DNA from: Legionellales bacterium
Lineage (GTDB): Bacteria > Pseudomonadota > Gammaproteobacteria > JAHCLG01
Reading direction: 5' to 3'
NCBI GenBank assembly: GCA_026125385.1
Contig: JAHCLG010000029.1
Span: 1 to 34,309 of the forward strand
DNA length: 34,309 nucleotides
Under the pieces are notes generated by a model, which made no database searches, was not told where the DNA came from, and was given only the letters and a program-made list of their open reading frames with translations. Position 1 is the first letter of the stretch, and every line of letters starts with the position of its first letter. Positions 25,411 through 33,831 of the stretch are shown in pieces. Made by a program: the position numbers and the translations under genes.

Positions 25411-26766
25411 TTATTCCTCTTCCGTTAAAGCAGTAACAATGTGTTCCATGTGCGTCGAGCGCGAACCTTTAATTAATATCATGTGCGAGTTATCGAGTTG
25501 TTGTAGTGCCTGAATTAAATCTTGACGGTGCTGAAAAAATTGCGCATTAGTCCCAAACGCTTTTACTGCCTGTTGCATGAGTTCCCCGCAAGCATAAAAT
25601 TGATCTACCCCACGTGCTAGAGCATATTCGCCAATTTCTTGATGATAACGCAGCGCATTCTCGCCTAATTCTTTCATATCGCTTAATACTAATACTTTGG
25701 TGAATCCAGGATTTTCGGTGACTAAGACATCAATGGCTGCGCGAATCGATTGCGGGTTGGCATTATAGGTATCGTCAATCACCACCGCACCAGAACGCGC
25801 TATTTTTTTTACTAAGCGTTGTTTTTCTGGCGTGGCGTTGCTTAAACCGTGTTGAATCGCCGTTAAATCGATATTTACTGCTAACGCCGCCGCAATTGCA
25901 CCAAGGGCATTATGAATATTGTGTTCGCCGTATAAAGGTAAATGAATTTCTGTCTCACCTGCTGGAGTAGTCACTAAAAAAGTATATCCCTGGTTTGGGA
26001 TTAGTTGAATATGATGAGCTCTCACCATTGCTTGAGGATGAAAACCAAACGTTATTATGGATTGACCCGTTAATAAGGTTTTCCAATACGGCACAAATTC
26101 GCTATCGGCATTGAGTACGGCGACACCCTGTTGAGTCAATCCTTGAAAAATTTCACCTTTAGCGCGTGCAACCCCTTCTTCATTGTTAACCGCTTCTAAG
26201 TGCACAGGCCCCACATTTAAAATCATCGCCACGCTGGGTTGTGCAAGTTGAGTGAGATAGGCAATTTCGCCAAAATGATTCATTCCCATTTCTAACACGG
26301 CATAGTGATGGGTAGAATTTAAATTAAGTAAGGTTAATGGCACACCTATATCATTATTAAAACTTTTAATGCTAGAGAGGGTTGGTGCAACGGATTGGCA
26401 AATTGAGGCTAGCAAGGCGCGTGTGGTTGTCTTGCCACAACTGCCTGTAAGTGCTATCAGCGGAATTGAAAATTGCTGACGATGAAAAGCCGCTATTTTT
26501 CCCAACGCTTGGCGAGTATTTTTTACTAATAAATAAGGTAAAGTCGTGGTTATTTTTTTTTCAACAATGAGTGCATTGGCCCCTCGCGCTTGAGCCTCTT
26601 GAATAAAATTATGGCCATCGAATACTTCACCTTGTAACGCTAAAAAAGTATGATGCGGTTTTAACTCGCGTGTATCAATGGTGATATGTTCGATGTTTAT
26701 ATCGTTGCCAACAACCTGCCCCTGACAAATCGCGGCTAACTGACTAAGCTTTAGTGATAATCCCAT
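25411..26766 (-). CDS. murF: UDP-MurNAc-tripeptide--D-Ala-D-Ala ligase
   Basis: MurF adds the D-Ala-D-Ala made by Ddl and completes the cytoplasmic pentapeptide. It has 451 residues with an N-terminal domain of the MurE/MurF type, the ATP loop TGSCGKTTTRALL, and the motif VIDDTYNANPQSIRAA in the C-terminal part. Its ATG at 26766 lies 23 bases inside the end of murE, so the two are translated in coupled fashion. Confidence 0.98.
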   Translation of the reverse strand: MGLSLKLSQLAAICQGQVVGNDINIEHITIDTRELKPHHTFLALQGEVFDGHNFIQEAQARGANALIVEKKITTTLPYLLVKNTRQALGKIAAFHRQQFSIPLIALTGSCGKTTTRALLASICQSVAPTLSSIKSFNNDIGVPLTLLNLNSTHHYAVLEMGMNHFGEIAYLTQLAQPSVAMILNVGPVHLEAVNNEEGVARAKGEIFQGLTQQGVAVLNADSEFVPYWKTLLTGQSIITFGFHPQAMVRAHHIQLIPNQGYTFLVTTPAGETEIHLPLYGEHNIHNALGAIAAALAVNIDLTAIQHGLSNATPEKQRLVKKIARSGAVVIDDTYNANPQSIRAAIDVLVTENPGFTKVLVLSDMKELGENALRYHQEIGEYALARGVDQFYACGELMQQAVKAFGTNAQFFQHRQDLIQALQQLDNSHMILIKGSRSTHMEHIVTALTEEE

Positions 26767-28246
26767 CTTTAACCTCTTTTATTAGGGTTTGCACAACCTC
26801 TACATCGCTAAACGGAAGGCGTTTTTGCCCGATGATTTGATAATTTTCATGCCCCTTACCCGCAATCAACACAATATCTTGCGGCTGCGCTTGAGTATAA
26901 GCGAAATGAATGGCGCGTGCACGATCAGCTTTTATCGTTACTTTTTTCATATCGCGAAATCCTTGGCAAATATCTTTAATAATTTTTTGCGGATCTTCCT
27001 GACGAGGATTGTCATCGGTAACCACAATATGATCGGCATATTGTTCTGCAATAACCGCCATCGGCGCGCGTTTTCCTCGATCCCTATCACCACCGCAACC
27101 AAACACACACCACAATTTTCCTGCTTGTTTTAAATCCGCTAAAGTAGATAACGCATTGGCTAAGGCATCGGGAGTGTGTGCGTAATCTACTACGGCAGTT
27201 GGCAATCCTTCGGCATGAATGGCTTGCATACGTCCAGGAATGGTGGGCAATTGTGGCAATACTGTCAGTGCTTGACTAGGTGTCACGTTTAAACTCAATA
27301 ACACACCTAAAATCGCTAATAAATTATAAAGATTAAAACGACCTAATAATGGACTTTTTAATACGTGGATTTCATTATTAATAATGATTTCGGCCTCAAT
27401 ACCTCGCGCGGATAATTGAAAATTTTTCACCGCAAGTCCGGCGGTATTTTCTGTTAAACCATAGTCAATAATATTCACCCCGCGCGCCAATTCCAATTTG
27501 ATTTTTTTTGAAAAAGGATCGTCGCGATTAATAATGGCATGATGAATGTGTGGACGTTGAAATAACATTAATTTTGCTTGAGCATAAGCTTCCATAGTTT
27601 GGTGAAAATCCAAATGATCGCGTGTTAAATTAGTAAATACTGTAATAGGAAAATGAATATTTTCCACACGCCCTAACGCCAGTCCATGTGACGAAACTTC
27701 CATCGCTACGTATTTTACTTGCTGCTTTACATATTCTGCTAATAAGCGCTGTAATTGAATAGGCTCTGGGGTTGTAAATTGCGAAGCTTGTAAATTATCA
27801 GGATCGCCATTGCCGAGCGTGCCAATGACTACGGCTTTTTGATTAAGTTGATTCAAGGCACGAGCAATTAAATGACTACAGGAAGATTTACCATTAGTAC
27901 CGGTAATACCAATAATGGTTAATTTTTCGCTGGGATAACCATAAGCATGGGCAGCGATTTGACTTAAACGTTTTTCTAAACCACAAATATGAATAATCGG
28001 GATGATATGTTGCTGAGAATTTTGCGTTTCTAAAATGCGATTTTCGGGCGCATCGCACAACACACAAACCGCACCTTTAGCGATGGCTTCTTCGATGTGC
28101 TGCTTACCTTGCGTATTTTTTCCAGCGAGCGCAATAAAAACATCACTCTGTTTAACCTCACGACTGTCACTCGTTAAATCTTGAAATTCAATATCGTAAT
28201 GACTGGGAAGTGGTAATACGTTACGTAATAATTCACTGAGTTTCAC
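26744..28246 (-). CDS. murE: UDP-MurNAc-L-Ala-D-Glu--meso-diaminopimelate ligase
   Basis: MurE adds the third residue of the stem peptide. It has 500 residues. The ATP loop is GITGTNGKSSCSHL, and the DDNPRQEDP motif contains DNPR, the signature of the meso-diaminopimelate enzyme, so the wall is of the usual Gram-negative type. It starts with GTG at 28246, behind GAGGT 6 bases upstream, and overlaps the ftsI stop by 4 bases. Confidence 0.98.
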   Translation of the reverse strand: MKLSELLRNVLPLPSHYDIEFQDLTSDSREVKQSDVFIALAGKNTQGKQHIEEAIAKGAVCVLCDAPENRILETQNSQQHIIPIIHICGLEKRLSQIAAHAYGYPSEKLTIIGITGTNGKSSCSHLIARALNQLNQKAVVIGTLGNGDPDNLQASQFTTPEPIQLQRLLAEYVKQQVKYVAMEVSSHGLALGRVENIHFPITVFTNLTRDHLDFHQTMEAYAQAKLMLFQRPHIHHAIINRDDPFSKKIKLELARGVNIIDYGLTENTAGLAVKNFQLSARGIEAEIIINNEIHVLKSPLLGRFNLYNLLAILGVLLSLNVTPSQALTVLPQLPTIPGRMQAIHAEGLPTAVVDYAHTPDALANALSTLADLKQAGKLWCVFGCGGDRDRGKRAPMAVIAEQYADHIVVTDDNPRQEDPQKIIKDICQGFRDMKKVTIKADRARAIHFAYTQAQPQDIVLIAGKGHENYQIIGQKRLPFSDVEVVQTLIKEVKDGIITKA

Positions 28247-29946
28247 GGTTTTACCTCATTAACAGTGTTATCATTATCTGGCGGAATATCTAGAATTCGC
28301 AGCGCACCCGCCATGATTTTGGAAAACGTTGGGGCGGCAATTTGACCGCCAAAATAAAATCCTTTTTTATGCGGATCACGAATGACCACAGCGACAATTA
28401 ATTGCGGATTCGTCGCCGGTGCTATTCCCACGAACGACGCCATGTAGTGACCTTTCATATAACCACCCGGTCCTGCTAAACGCGCGGTACCCGTTTTTCC
28501 GGCGACATGATATCCTGGTATTTGTGCTAATGAACCCGTACCATCTTTACCATTCACCACACCTTCTAACATGCTTAATACTTCTGCTGAAATTTTTGCA
28601 TTTAATACGCGCTCGCCTTGCGGTGCTTTATCCACGCGTAAAAAAGTAACAGGAATTTTAATCCCACCATTAGCAATCACGGAATAAGCATGCGCTAATT
28701 GCAAGGTAGTGACAGAAACACCGTAACCGAAAGCAAGTGTTGCAAGACTAATAGGGCGCCACACTCGATGATTCACTAACGAGCCTGATCGCTCACCAGG
28801 AAAACCACTGCGCGTACGTTGACCAAAACCGAATCGATGCAATAAATTCCATAATTGTTCTGGCGGCAGTGATAAAGTCATTTTGGCCACACCGACATTA
28901 CTGGATTTTTTCATAACGGTGCGCACGTCAATCACTCCAAGATTGTGATAATCGTCGTTAATGGTGTGACGTCCAATCACAATCCAGCCTTTGCCAGTAT
29001 CGATTTTTGAATCCGGCGTATATTTTCCACTATCGAGCGCACTGGCAATACTGAATGCTTTCATGGTAGAACCTGGCTCAAACACATCGGTTACCGCGCG
29101 ATTGCGAAATGCACTGGTGACATTAGTAATATCGGAGTTGGGATTAAAAGAAGGTTGGTTTACCATTGCTAGAATTTCGCCGGTTTTAGTATTCAGCACA
29201 ACGACTGAACCTGCCACCGCATTATATTCTTCCACACAATTTTGCAATGCTTTATAGGCTAAATATTGAATGCGTCGATCAATGGCTAATACCAAAGGAT
29301 GCCCCGGACGTGGATCGCGAATATTTTCGACATCGCCTACAATATTGCCGTAACGATCTTTTAGTACGCGTTTTTTTCCAGGAATACCTTCTAACCAAGA
29401 ATTAAAAGCTAATTCTAAACCTTCTTGCCCTTGATCATCGACATTGGTAAAACCTAAGACATGCGCATCGACTTGTCCTTCAGGATAATAGCGGCGAAAT
29501 TCACTGCGTAAATATAATCCTGGAATTTTTAATCCTTGTACTTTTTTAGCAAGCCATGGATCAATGCGACGTTTTAAATATAAAAATTCGCGTTCACTAT
29601 TTTGTTTGAGATCGCTTTTTAAATCCGCTAAATTTAATTCCAATAAATTAGCAATTTGTATTAATGCTTCAGGTGTGGGAGAAAATTGTTTGGGATCGAT
29701 CCACACGGATTCCACCGGCACGCTAACGGCTAATGGATAACCATTACGATCGGTAATCATGCCGCGTAATGCTGGAATTGCGATGGTTCTTAAGGTACGA
29801 GCATCCCCTTGCGATAATAAAAATTGTCGGCGATAAACAGAAAGATAAGCCACTCGCGCGACCACAGCGCCTAATGCTAATAAGACAATAAATATCACAA
29901 AAAAATAACGCCACCGGTAATGAGTGGCGCTGCCAGACTTCGACAA
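28243..29946 (-). CDS. ftsI: Septal peptidoglycan transpeptidase FtsI (PBP3)
   Basis: FtsI is the class B penicillin-binding protein that cross-links septal wall made by FtsW. It has 567 residues. One membrane helix (about 12-34) is followed by the pedestal domain with RGMITDRNGYPLA and the transpeptidase domain. Active-site motifs are S293-T-M-K296, S348-S-N350 and K484-T-G486. The frame starts with TTG at 29946, behind AGGA 9 bases away, 5 bases after ftsL; the next ATG is residue 63, too late to be the start. Confidence 0.98.
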   Translation of the reverse strand: MSKSGSATHYRWRYFFVIFIVLLALGAVVARVAYLSVYRRQFLLSQGDARTLRTIAIPALRGMITDRNGYPLAVSVPVESVWIDPKQFSPTPEALIQIANLLELNLADLKSDLKQNSEREFLYLKRRIDPWLAKKVQGLKIPGLYLRSEFRRYYPEGQVDAHVLGFTNVDDQGQEGLELAFNSWLEGIPGKKRVLKDRYGNIVGDVENIRDPRPGHPLVLAIDRRIQYLAYKALQNCVEEYNAVAGSVVVLNTKTGEILAMVNQPSFNPNSDITNVTSAFRNRAVTDVFEPGSTMKAFSIASALDSGKYTPDSKIDTGKGWIVIGRHTINDDYHNLGVIDVRTVMKKSSNVGVAKMTLSLPPEQLWNLLHRFGFGQRTRSGFPGERSGSLVNHRVWRPISLATLAFGYGVSVTTLQLAHAYSVIANGGIKIPVTFLRVDKAPQGERVLNAKISAEVLSMLEGVVNGKDGTGSLAQIPGYHVAGKTGTARLAGPGGYMKGHYMASFVGIAPATNPQLIVAVVIRDPHKKGFYFGGQIAAPTFSKIMAGALRILDIPPDNDNTVNEVKP

Positions 29947-29951
29947 TTTTG

Positions 29952-30293
29952 TTAATCCTGTTGTGTGACAATGACGATATTATTAGATGTTGGCGCTATC
30001 ATATGCAACTCTTCTGTTGCAATTTTTTGCACACGTGCTTGCGTGGCCCAGGTGCTTTGCTCCAATAACAATTGTCCCCAACGCACTTGTAATTGATCGT
30101 GCAGTTGTTGCTCGGTTTGCAGTTCGCTGAATAAACGACGATTTAATGTTTTCACATAAATCACACTCACCGCCGAAACTAAGACGATAAGTGCTAACAT
30201 TAACACGAGCATACCGCGTTTGGTTAAATGTAAACTAAACACGTTTCCCTGATTCCAATCGCTGTGAGCTAACGCTTTTGCTGCTGCATTCAT
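29952..30293 (-). CDS. ftsL: Cell division protein FtsL
   Basis: FtsL is a small bitopic protein that, with FtsB and FtsQ, activates FtsW and FtsI. It has 113 residues. A polar cytoplasmic start is followed by one membrane helix (about 27-48, GMLVLMLALIVLVSAVSVIY) and a periplasmic coiled coil (LFSELQTEQQLHDQLQ and onwards). Sequence similarity in this family is low, so the call leans on size, topology and the place between rsmH and ftsI. The ATG overlaps the rsmH stop by 4 bases. Confidence 0.93.
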   Translation of the reverse strand: MNAAAKALAHSDWNQGNVFSLHLTKRGMLVLMLALIVLVSAVSVIYVKTLNRRLFSELQTEQQLHDQLQVRWGQLLLEQSTWATQARVQKIATEELHMIAPTSNNIVIVTQQD

Positions 30294-31225
30294 TGCAATT
30301 TCTCCGCCACCCGCATGACCCCGCTTCGTGCACGGGGGTTATTGTCTATTTCTAATTGGCCAGGCCGAATTGCTTTACCAATAATCTGCAATCGCGGCAC
30401 CAGCATATCCTCCGTAATCGGCAAATCTGCCGGAAAATTATCACCCTTACTTTCATCACGCATAAATCGTTTGACGATGCGATCTTCTAACGAATGGAAA
30501 CTGATCACGACTAACCTCCCTCTTGACGCTAACACTTGTAAACTTTGTGCTAGACCTTGCTCGATTTCCTCCAACTCCCGATTGATGAAAATTCGCAAGG
30601 CTTGAAAACTCAACGTCGCTGGGTGTTTCCCAGGCTCCCAGTTGGGATGCGCTTTAGCAATAATTGCTGCTAAACACGCCGTTGTCGTGATCGGTTCCTT
30701 CCCCCTCTCGTTAATAATCGCTTGCGCGATGCGTTTTGCGTAACGCTCTTCCCCATAAGTTCGTAAAACAGTGATGAGTGTTTCTAACTTCACTTCGGCA
30801 AGCCAGTCTTTCACACTCTGTCCTTGTGATGGATCCATACGCATATCGAGCGGTCCATCACGTAAAAAACTAAATCCTCTTAGCGCATCGTCTAATTGTG
30901 GAGAAGAAACACCGAGATCAAAAATAATCCCTGTAATTTTCTCCATCCAGTTTCGCGCCTCGCATTCTTTTAATAATTGGGTAAAAGAACCCCGCACAAA
31001 ACTAAATCGTTTATCAGCTTGCGCTAATTCATTGGCATTTTTTTCGGCCTCAGGATCTTTATCAAAGGCTAATAATTTTCCTGAACCCTGCAAATATTGC
31101 AAAATCTTGCGGCTATGGCCGCCGCGACCAAATGTCGCATCAATATAAATACCCTCGGCGCGCACATTTAAATACTCAATGGCTTCGTCTAATAATACTG
31201 TTTTATGTGCGACATCTTTTTTCAT
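30290..31225 (-). CDS. rsmH: 16S rRNA (cytosine1402-N4)-methyltransferase
   Basis: RsmH (MraW) methylates C1402 of 16S rRNA at N4, near the ribosomal P site. It has 311 residues. The SAM-binding motif is YIDATFGRGGHSRKIL (27-42), followed by GIIFDLGVSSPQLD and, near the end, LVVISFHSLEDRIVK, all typical. Its ATG shares one base with the mraZ stop (TAATG), so the genes are coupled. Confidence 0.98.
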   Translation of the reverse strand: MKKDVAHKTVLLDEAIEYLNVRAEGIYIDATFGRGGHSRKILQYLQGSGKLLAFDKDPEAEKNANELAQADKRFSFVRGSFTQLLKECEARNWMEKITGIIFDLGVSSPQLDDALRGFSFLRDGPLDMRMDPSQGQSVKDWLAEVKLETLITVLRTYGEERYAKRIAQAIINERGKEPITTTACLAAIIAKAHPNWEPGKHPATLSFQALRIFINRELEEIEQGLAQSLQVLASRGRLVVISFHSLEDRIVKRFMRDESKGDNFPADLPITEDMLVPRLQIIGKAIRPGQLEIDNNPRARSGVMRVAEKLQ

Positions 31226-31686
31226 TACAACGATAAATTCTTCAAATCATCGGGAATATCTTCCCCATTCATATCACTACCATCACGCAACCATTGATCA
31301 CGGGAATCATTCCACTGGGTTTCATCCCATAATTCAAACTTTTTACCTTGCCCCACTAACACGACGTGTTTATCTAAATTCGCATATTGGCGTAAAGGGG
31401 GTGGGATTAATACCCGTCCCGTACCATCGCTTTCTAACTCAGTCGCATGACCAATTAACAAACGTTGAATACGGCGAGTGGATTTATTGAAGCTCGAAAG
31501 CGCTGAAATTTTTGCCTCAATCGCTTCCCACTCGGGTAATGGATAGAGCAATAAGCAGGGTGCTTCCGTATCGATTGTCGCCACAATCACTCCAGAGCAA
31601 GTCTCTTGGAGGCGTTCACGATAGCGAGTCGGAATAGTTAAGCGACCTTTCGCATCCAGATTGATTGTGTTGATTCCTCGATACAT
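31225..31686 (-). CDS. mraZ: Transcriptional regulator MraZ
   Basis: MraZ is the first gene of the cluster and an AbrB-like DNA-binding protein that represses its own operon in E. coli. It has 153 residues with two tandem half-domains: [19 protein letters not shown] near the N-terminus and [18 protein letters not shown] in the second half. It starts with ATG at 31686, 24 bases below a clear three-repeat MraZ operator, so autoregulation is likely. Confidence 0.97.
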   Translation of the reverse strand: MYRGINTINLDAKGRLTIPTRYRERLQETCSGVIVATIDTEAPCLLLYPLPEWEAIEAKISALSSFNKSTRRIQRLLIGHATELESDGTGRVLIPPPLRQYANLDKHVVLVGQGKKFELWDETQWNDSRDQWLRDGSDMNGEDIPDDLKNLSL

Positions 31687-31709
31687 TGAAACAACCCTGC
31701 CGCCTGCTT

Positions 31710-31735
31710 ACCACTTTTGCCCACTTTCTACCACT
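31710..31735 (-). promoter_or_regulatory. MraZ operator, three GTGG repeats
   Basis: On the minus strand GTGGT, GTGGG and GTGGT occur at exact 10-base intervals (CCAC on the plus strand at 31711, 31721 and 31731). This fits the known MraZ site of TGGG-like repeats with 5-base gaps. The repeats cover the expected transcription start, which suits repression. Confidence 0.85.
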
Positions 31736-31742
31736 TTCTTAC

Positions 31743-31772
31743 ACTATAGACGCACTATCTGTAATCTGTCAA
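31743..31772 (-). promoter_or_regulatory. Main promoter of the dcw cluster
   Basis: On the minus strand a perfect TTGACA (31767-31772) is followed after 18 bases by TATAGT (31743-31748). Transcription would start near 31736, at the edge of the MraZ repeats. Confidence 0.8.
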
Positions 31773-31949
31773 GCAAGCAATCCCACGAATAGCTAATTTC
31801 GCATAGCACTTGCGGAAAAACGCTATAACAGGTTGATAAACACTGGAAAAAACAGGGGATCACACGATTAAAATTTTAAGCAGGCTTCACCGTTTGTAGG
31901 CGAATTTTAGAAAAAGTAAAAAATCACAAAATATAATGGGAAAAAACCC

Positions 31950-32336
31950 TAACAAGTTGGCCTATAAGCCGGGTTCTGTCGAGAGTAATCATTAATCTGG
32001 GATGTTTGTCACCAAACACCTCAAGCGACCTACCCGAACACAGCATGGGCATGCTTGATTATTAAAATAATCGATGTTCCTATTCGGTCTTGCACCAAGT
32101 GGGGTTTACCCTGCCACTGCTGTTACCAGCAGCGCGGTGCGCTCTTACCGCACCATTTCACCCTTACCCCATTATTCACGAATGAACAAACAGGCGGTAT
32201 CATTTCTGTGGCACTTTCCGTAGGCTTGCGCCTCCCAGGCGTTACCTGGCACTCTGCCCGATGGTGCCCGGACTTTCCTCCCTGGATTTATTTTGCAATA
32301 AAACCAGAGCGATCACTCAGCCAACTTGTCAGCGAA
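31950..32336 (-). ncRNA. rnpB: RNase P RNA, class A
   Basis: This is the catalytic RNA of RNase P, which trims the 5' ends of tRNA precursors. Read on the minus strand it begins GCTGACAAGTTGGC and contains GAGGAAAGTCCGGGC (32266-32280), the GCCAGGTAACGCCTGG hairpin, GGTAAGGGTGAAA with GTGCGGTAAGAGCGCACC, and it ends GAACCCGGCTTATAGGCC. The first and last parts pair over 10 bases (helix P1). The length of about 387 bases is usual. Ends are placed from the P1 pairing and the promoter and may be off by a few bases. It lies just upstream of mraZ, as in other gammaproteobacteria. A GGG-T6-CCC stretch at its 3' end may help termination. Confidence 0.97.
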
Positions 32337-32341
32337 GCGTG

Positions 32342-32370
32342 ATTGTAGCGAAGTTCTTAAGTAAATACAA
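32342..32370 (-). promoter_or_regulatory. rnpB promoter
   Basis: On the minus strand TTGTAT (32365-32370) and TACAAT (32342-32347) are separated by 17 bases. The predicted start at about 32335 coincides with the 5' end of RNase P RNA set from its structure. Confidence 0.75.
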
Positions 32371-32455
32371 TTTTACTGGAGCGCCTGTTAAAATTCTTCA
32401 AGGTTAAGTCAGGAGTCTGTTGTTGATAGTCAAGTTTGGAGATTCTGAATAGGCT

Positions 32456-32491
32456 CTTATACGACTTGACCTGCAGCATAGCCAGATGCCC
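32456..32491. repeat. 36-bp direct repeat, outer copy
   Basis: It is identical to 32526-32561, 70 bases away, with 34 unrelated bases between. It is a displaced copy of the end of the flavoprotein gene. Confidence 0.9.
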
Positions 32492-32525
32492 CTCTAAATC
32501 ACCAGTACCACCATATGACAACACC

Positions 32526-32561
32526 CTTATACGACTTGACCTGCAGCATAGCCAGATGCCC
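32526..32561. repeat. 36-bp direct repeat, inner copy in the flavoprotein gene
   Basis: It holds the last 11 codons and the TAA stop of the flavoprotein gene. The other copy (32456-32491) lies just downstream of the gene. Confidence 0.9.
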
Positions 32562-33708
32562 ATGCCCATTGAAAATTATAACCACCAAGCCAGCCACTTA
32601 TATCCAACACTTCACCAATAAAATATAATCCAGGCGTATTATTAGCTTCAAATGTTTTAGAGGAAATCGCATTGCAATCCACACCACCTAAAGTGACTTC
32701 TGCGGTGCGATAGCCTTCCGTGCCATTAGGTTTAATTTGCCAGCGTTGAAATAGATGGGCAATGCGTTGTAATTTTTCTTGGTTTAATGCCTGTAATATT
32801 TTATTTTCCCATTCGTCACCCAGCCAAACCTCAACTAGGCGCTTCGGGAAATATAAATTTAAAATAGTTTTTAATGTAGCATTGGGACGGGCTTTTTGCG
32901 CTAATTTAAGTATTTCAAGTAAATTATGTTGTGGTAATAGATTAATAGTTAATGTTTCGCTAGGTTGCCAATACGAAGAAATTTGCAGCATAGCTGGACC
33001 ACTTAAGCCACGATGGGTAAAAAGTAATGCTTCACGAAATGTTTGTTGTTGACAAGTCACTTCACAATCTTGCGCTATTCCAGTCAAGGCGGAAAACCGT
33101 TCTTTATCGGCAGGTTGTAAAGTAAAAGGCACCAAACCCGCACGCGTGGGCCAAACGGGAATATTAAATTGTTCTGCCACATGATAACCGAAGGGAGTTG
33201 CTCCCATCGAGGGAATAGATAATCCACCTGTTGCAATGACTAATGATTCACAATTTATTTTTCCAAGCGTTGTATCAACAGTAAAACCATCTGGACTGGG
33301 AAAGCTAATTTTATTCACTGTCACCATTAATTTTAAGGTAACGTTTACCGCCTCACATTCAGCAAGCAACATGTTTAAAATATCTTTTGATTTATTGTCG
33401 CAAAATAATTGTCCTAAGGTTTTTTCATGAAAAGGAATGCGATGTTTTTTAACGAGTTTAATAAAATCTTCTGATGTATAGCGACTTAATGCCGATTTAC
33501 AAAAATGTGGATTATGCGAAATATAGTTTTCAGGTGTGACGTGCAAATTAGTAAAATTACAACGCCCGCCTCCCGACATTAAAATTTTCTTACCCGCTTT
33601 ATTAGCGTGATCAATCAGCAGCACTCGTCGTCCCCGACTCGCTGCTTCTTTAGCGCACATCAAACCCGCCGCACCCGCTCCAATAATTAAAACATCAACC
33701 TTCATCAT
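32527..33708 (-). CDS. BaiN/HI0933-family FAD-dependent oxidoreductase (YhiN-like)
   Basis: This is a 393-residue flavoprotein of the HI0933/YhiN family. The FAD-binding loop VLIIGAGAAGLMCAKEAASRG is split by the acidic end LLIDHA, and is followed by the family marker KILMSGGGRCNFTN. The C-terminus has GLYFIGEVLDISGWLGGYNFQWAWASG, typical of this family, given here over more than one motif. The natural substrate of the bacterial housekeeping members is unclear, so no reaction is assigned. Two ATG codons in a row open the frame and no strong ribosome site is visible. It is the last gene before the CRISPR array and is transcribed away from it. Its final 11 codons are duplicated downstream. Confidence 0.9.
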   Translation of the reverse strand: MMKVDVLIIGAGAAGLMCAKEAASRGRRVLLIDHANKAGKKILMSGGGRCNFTNLHVTPENYISHNPHFCKSALSRYTSEDFIKLVKKHRIPFHEKTLGQLFCDNKSKDILNMLLAECEAVNVTLKLMVTVNKISFPSPDGFTVDTTLGKINCESLVIATGGLSIPSMGATPFGYHVAEQFNIPVWPTRAGLVPFTLQPADKERFSALTGIAQDCEVTCQQQTFREALLFTHRGLSGPAMLQISSYWQPSETLTINLLPQHNLLEILKLAQKARPNATLKTILNLYFPKRLVEVWLGDEWENKILQALNQEKLQRIAHLFQRWQIKPNGTEGYRTAEVTLGGVDCNAISSKTFEANNTPGLYFIGEVLDISGWLGGYNFQWAWASGYAAGQVV

Positions 33709-33831
33709 GGCGGCAAGTATATCTGAAAGTGAGAAAAAAAGGGGAGTGGATTTTTTGAACCATCGGAATGAATTTTAGACTAGCGTACAAACTCCAATCT
33801 ACACTCATTAGTTTGATTAAATTACAGTATC

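Noticed and set aside
32055-32342. Plus-strand ORF of 95 codons
   Set aside because: It is antisense to RNase P RNA, whose conserved elements explain the sequence.
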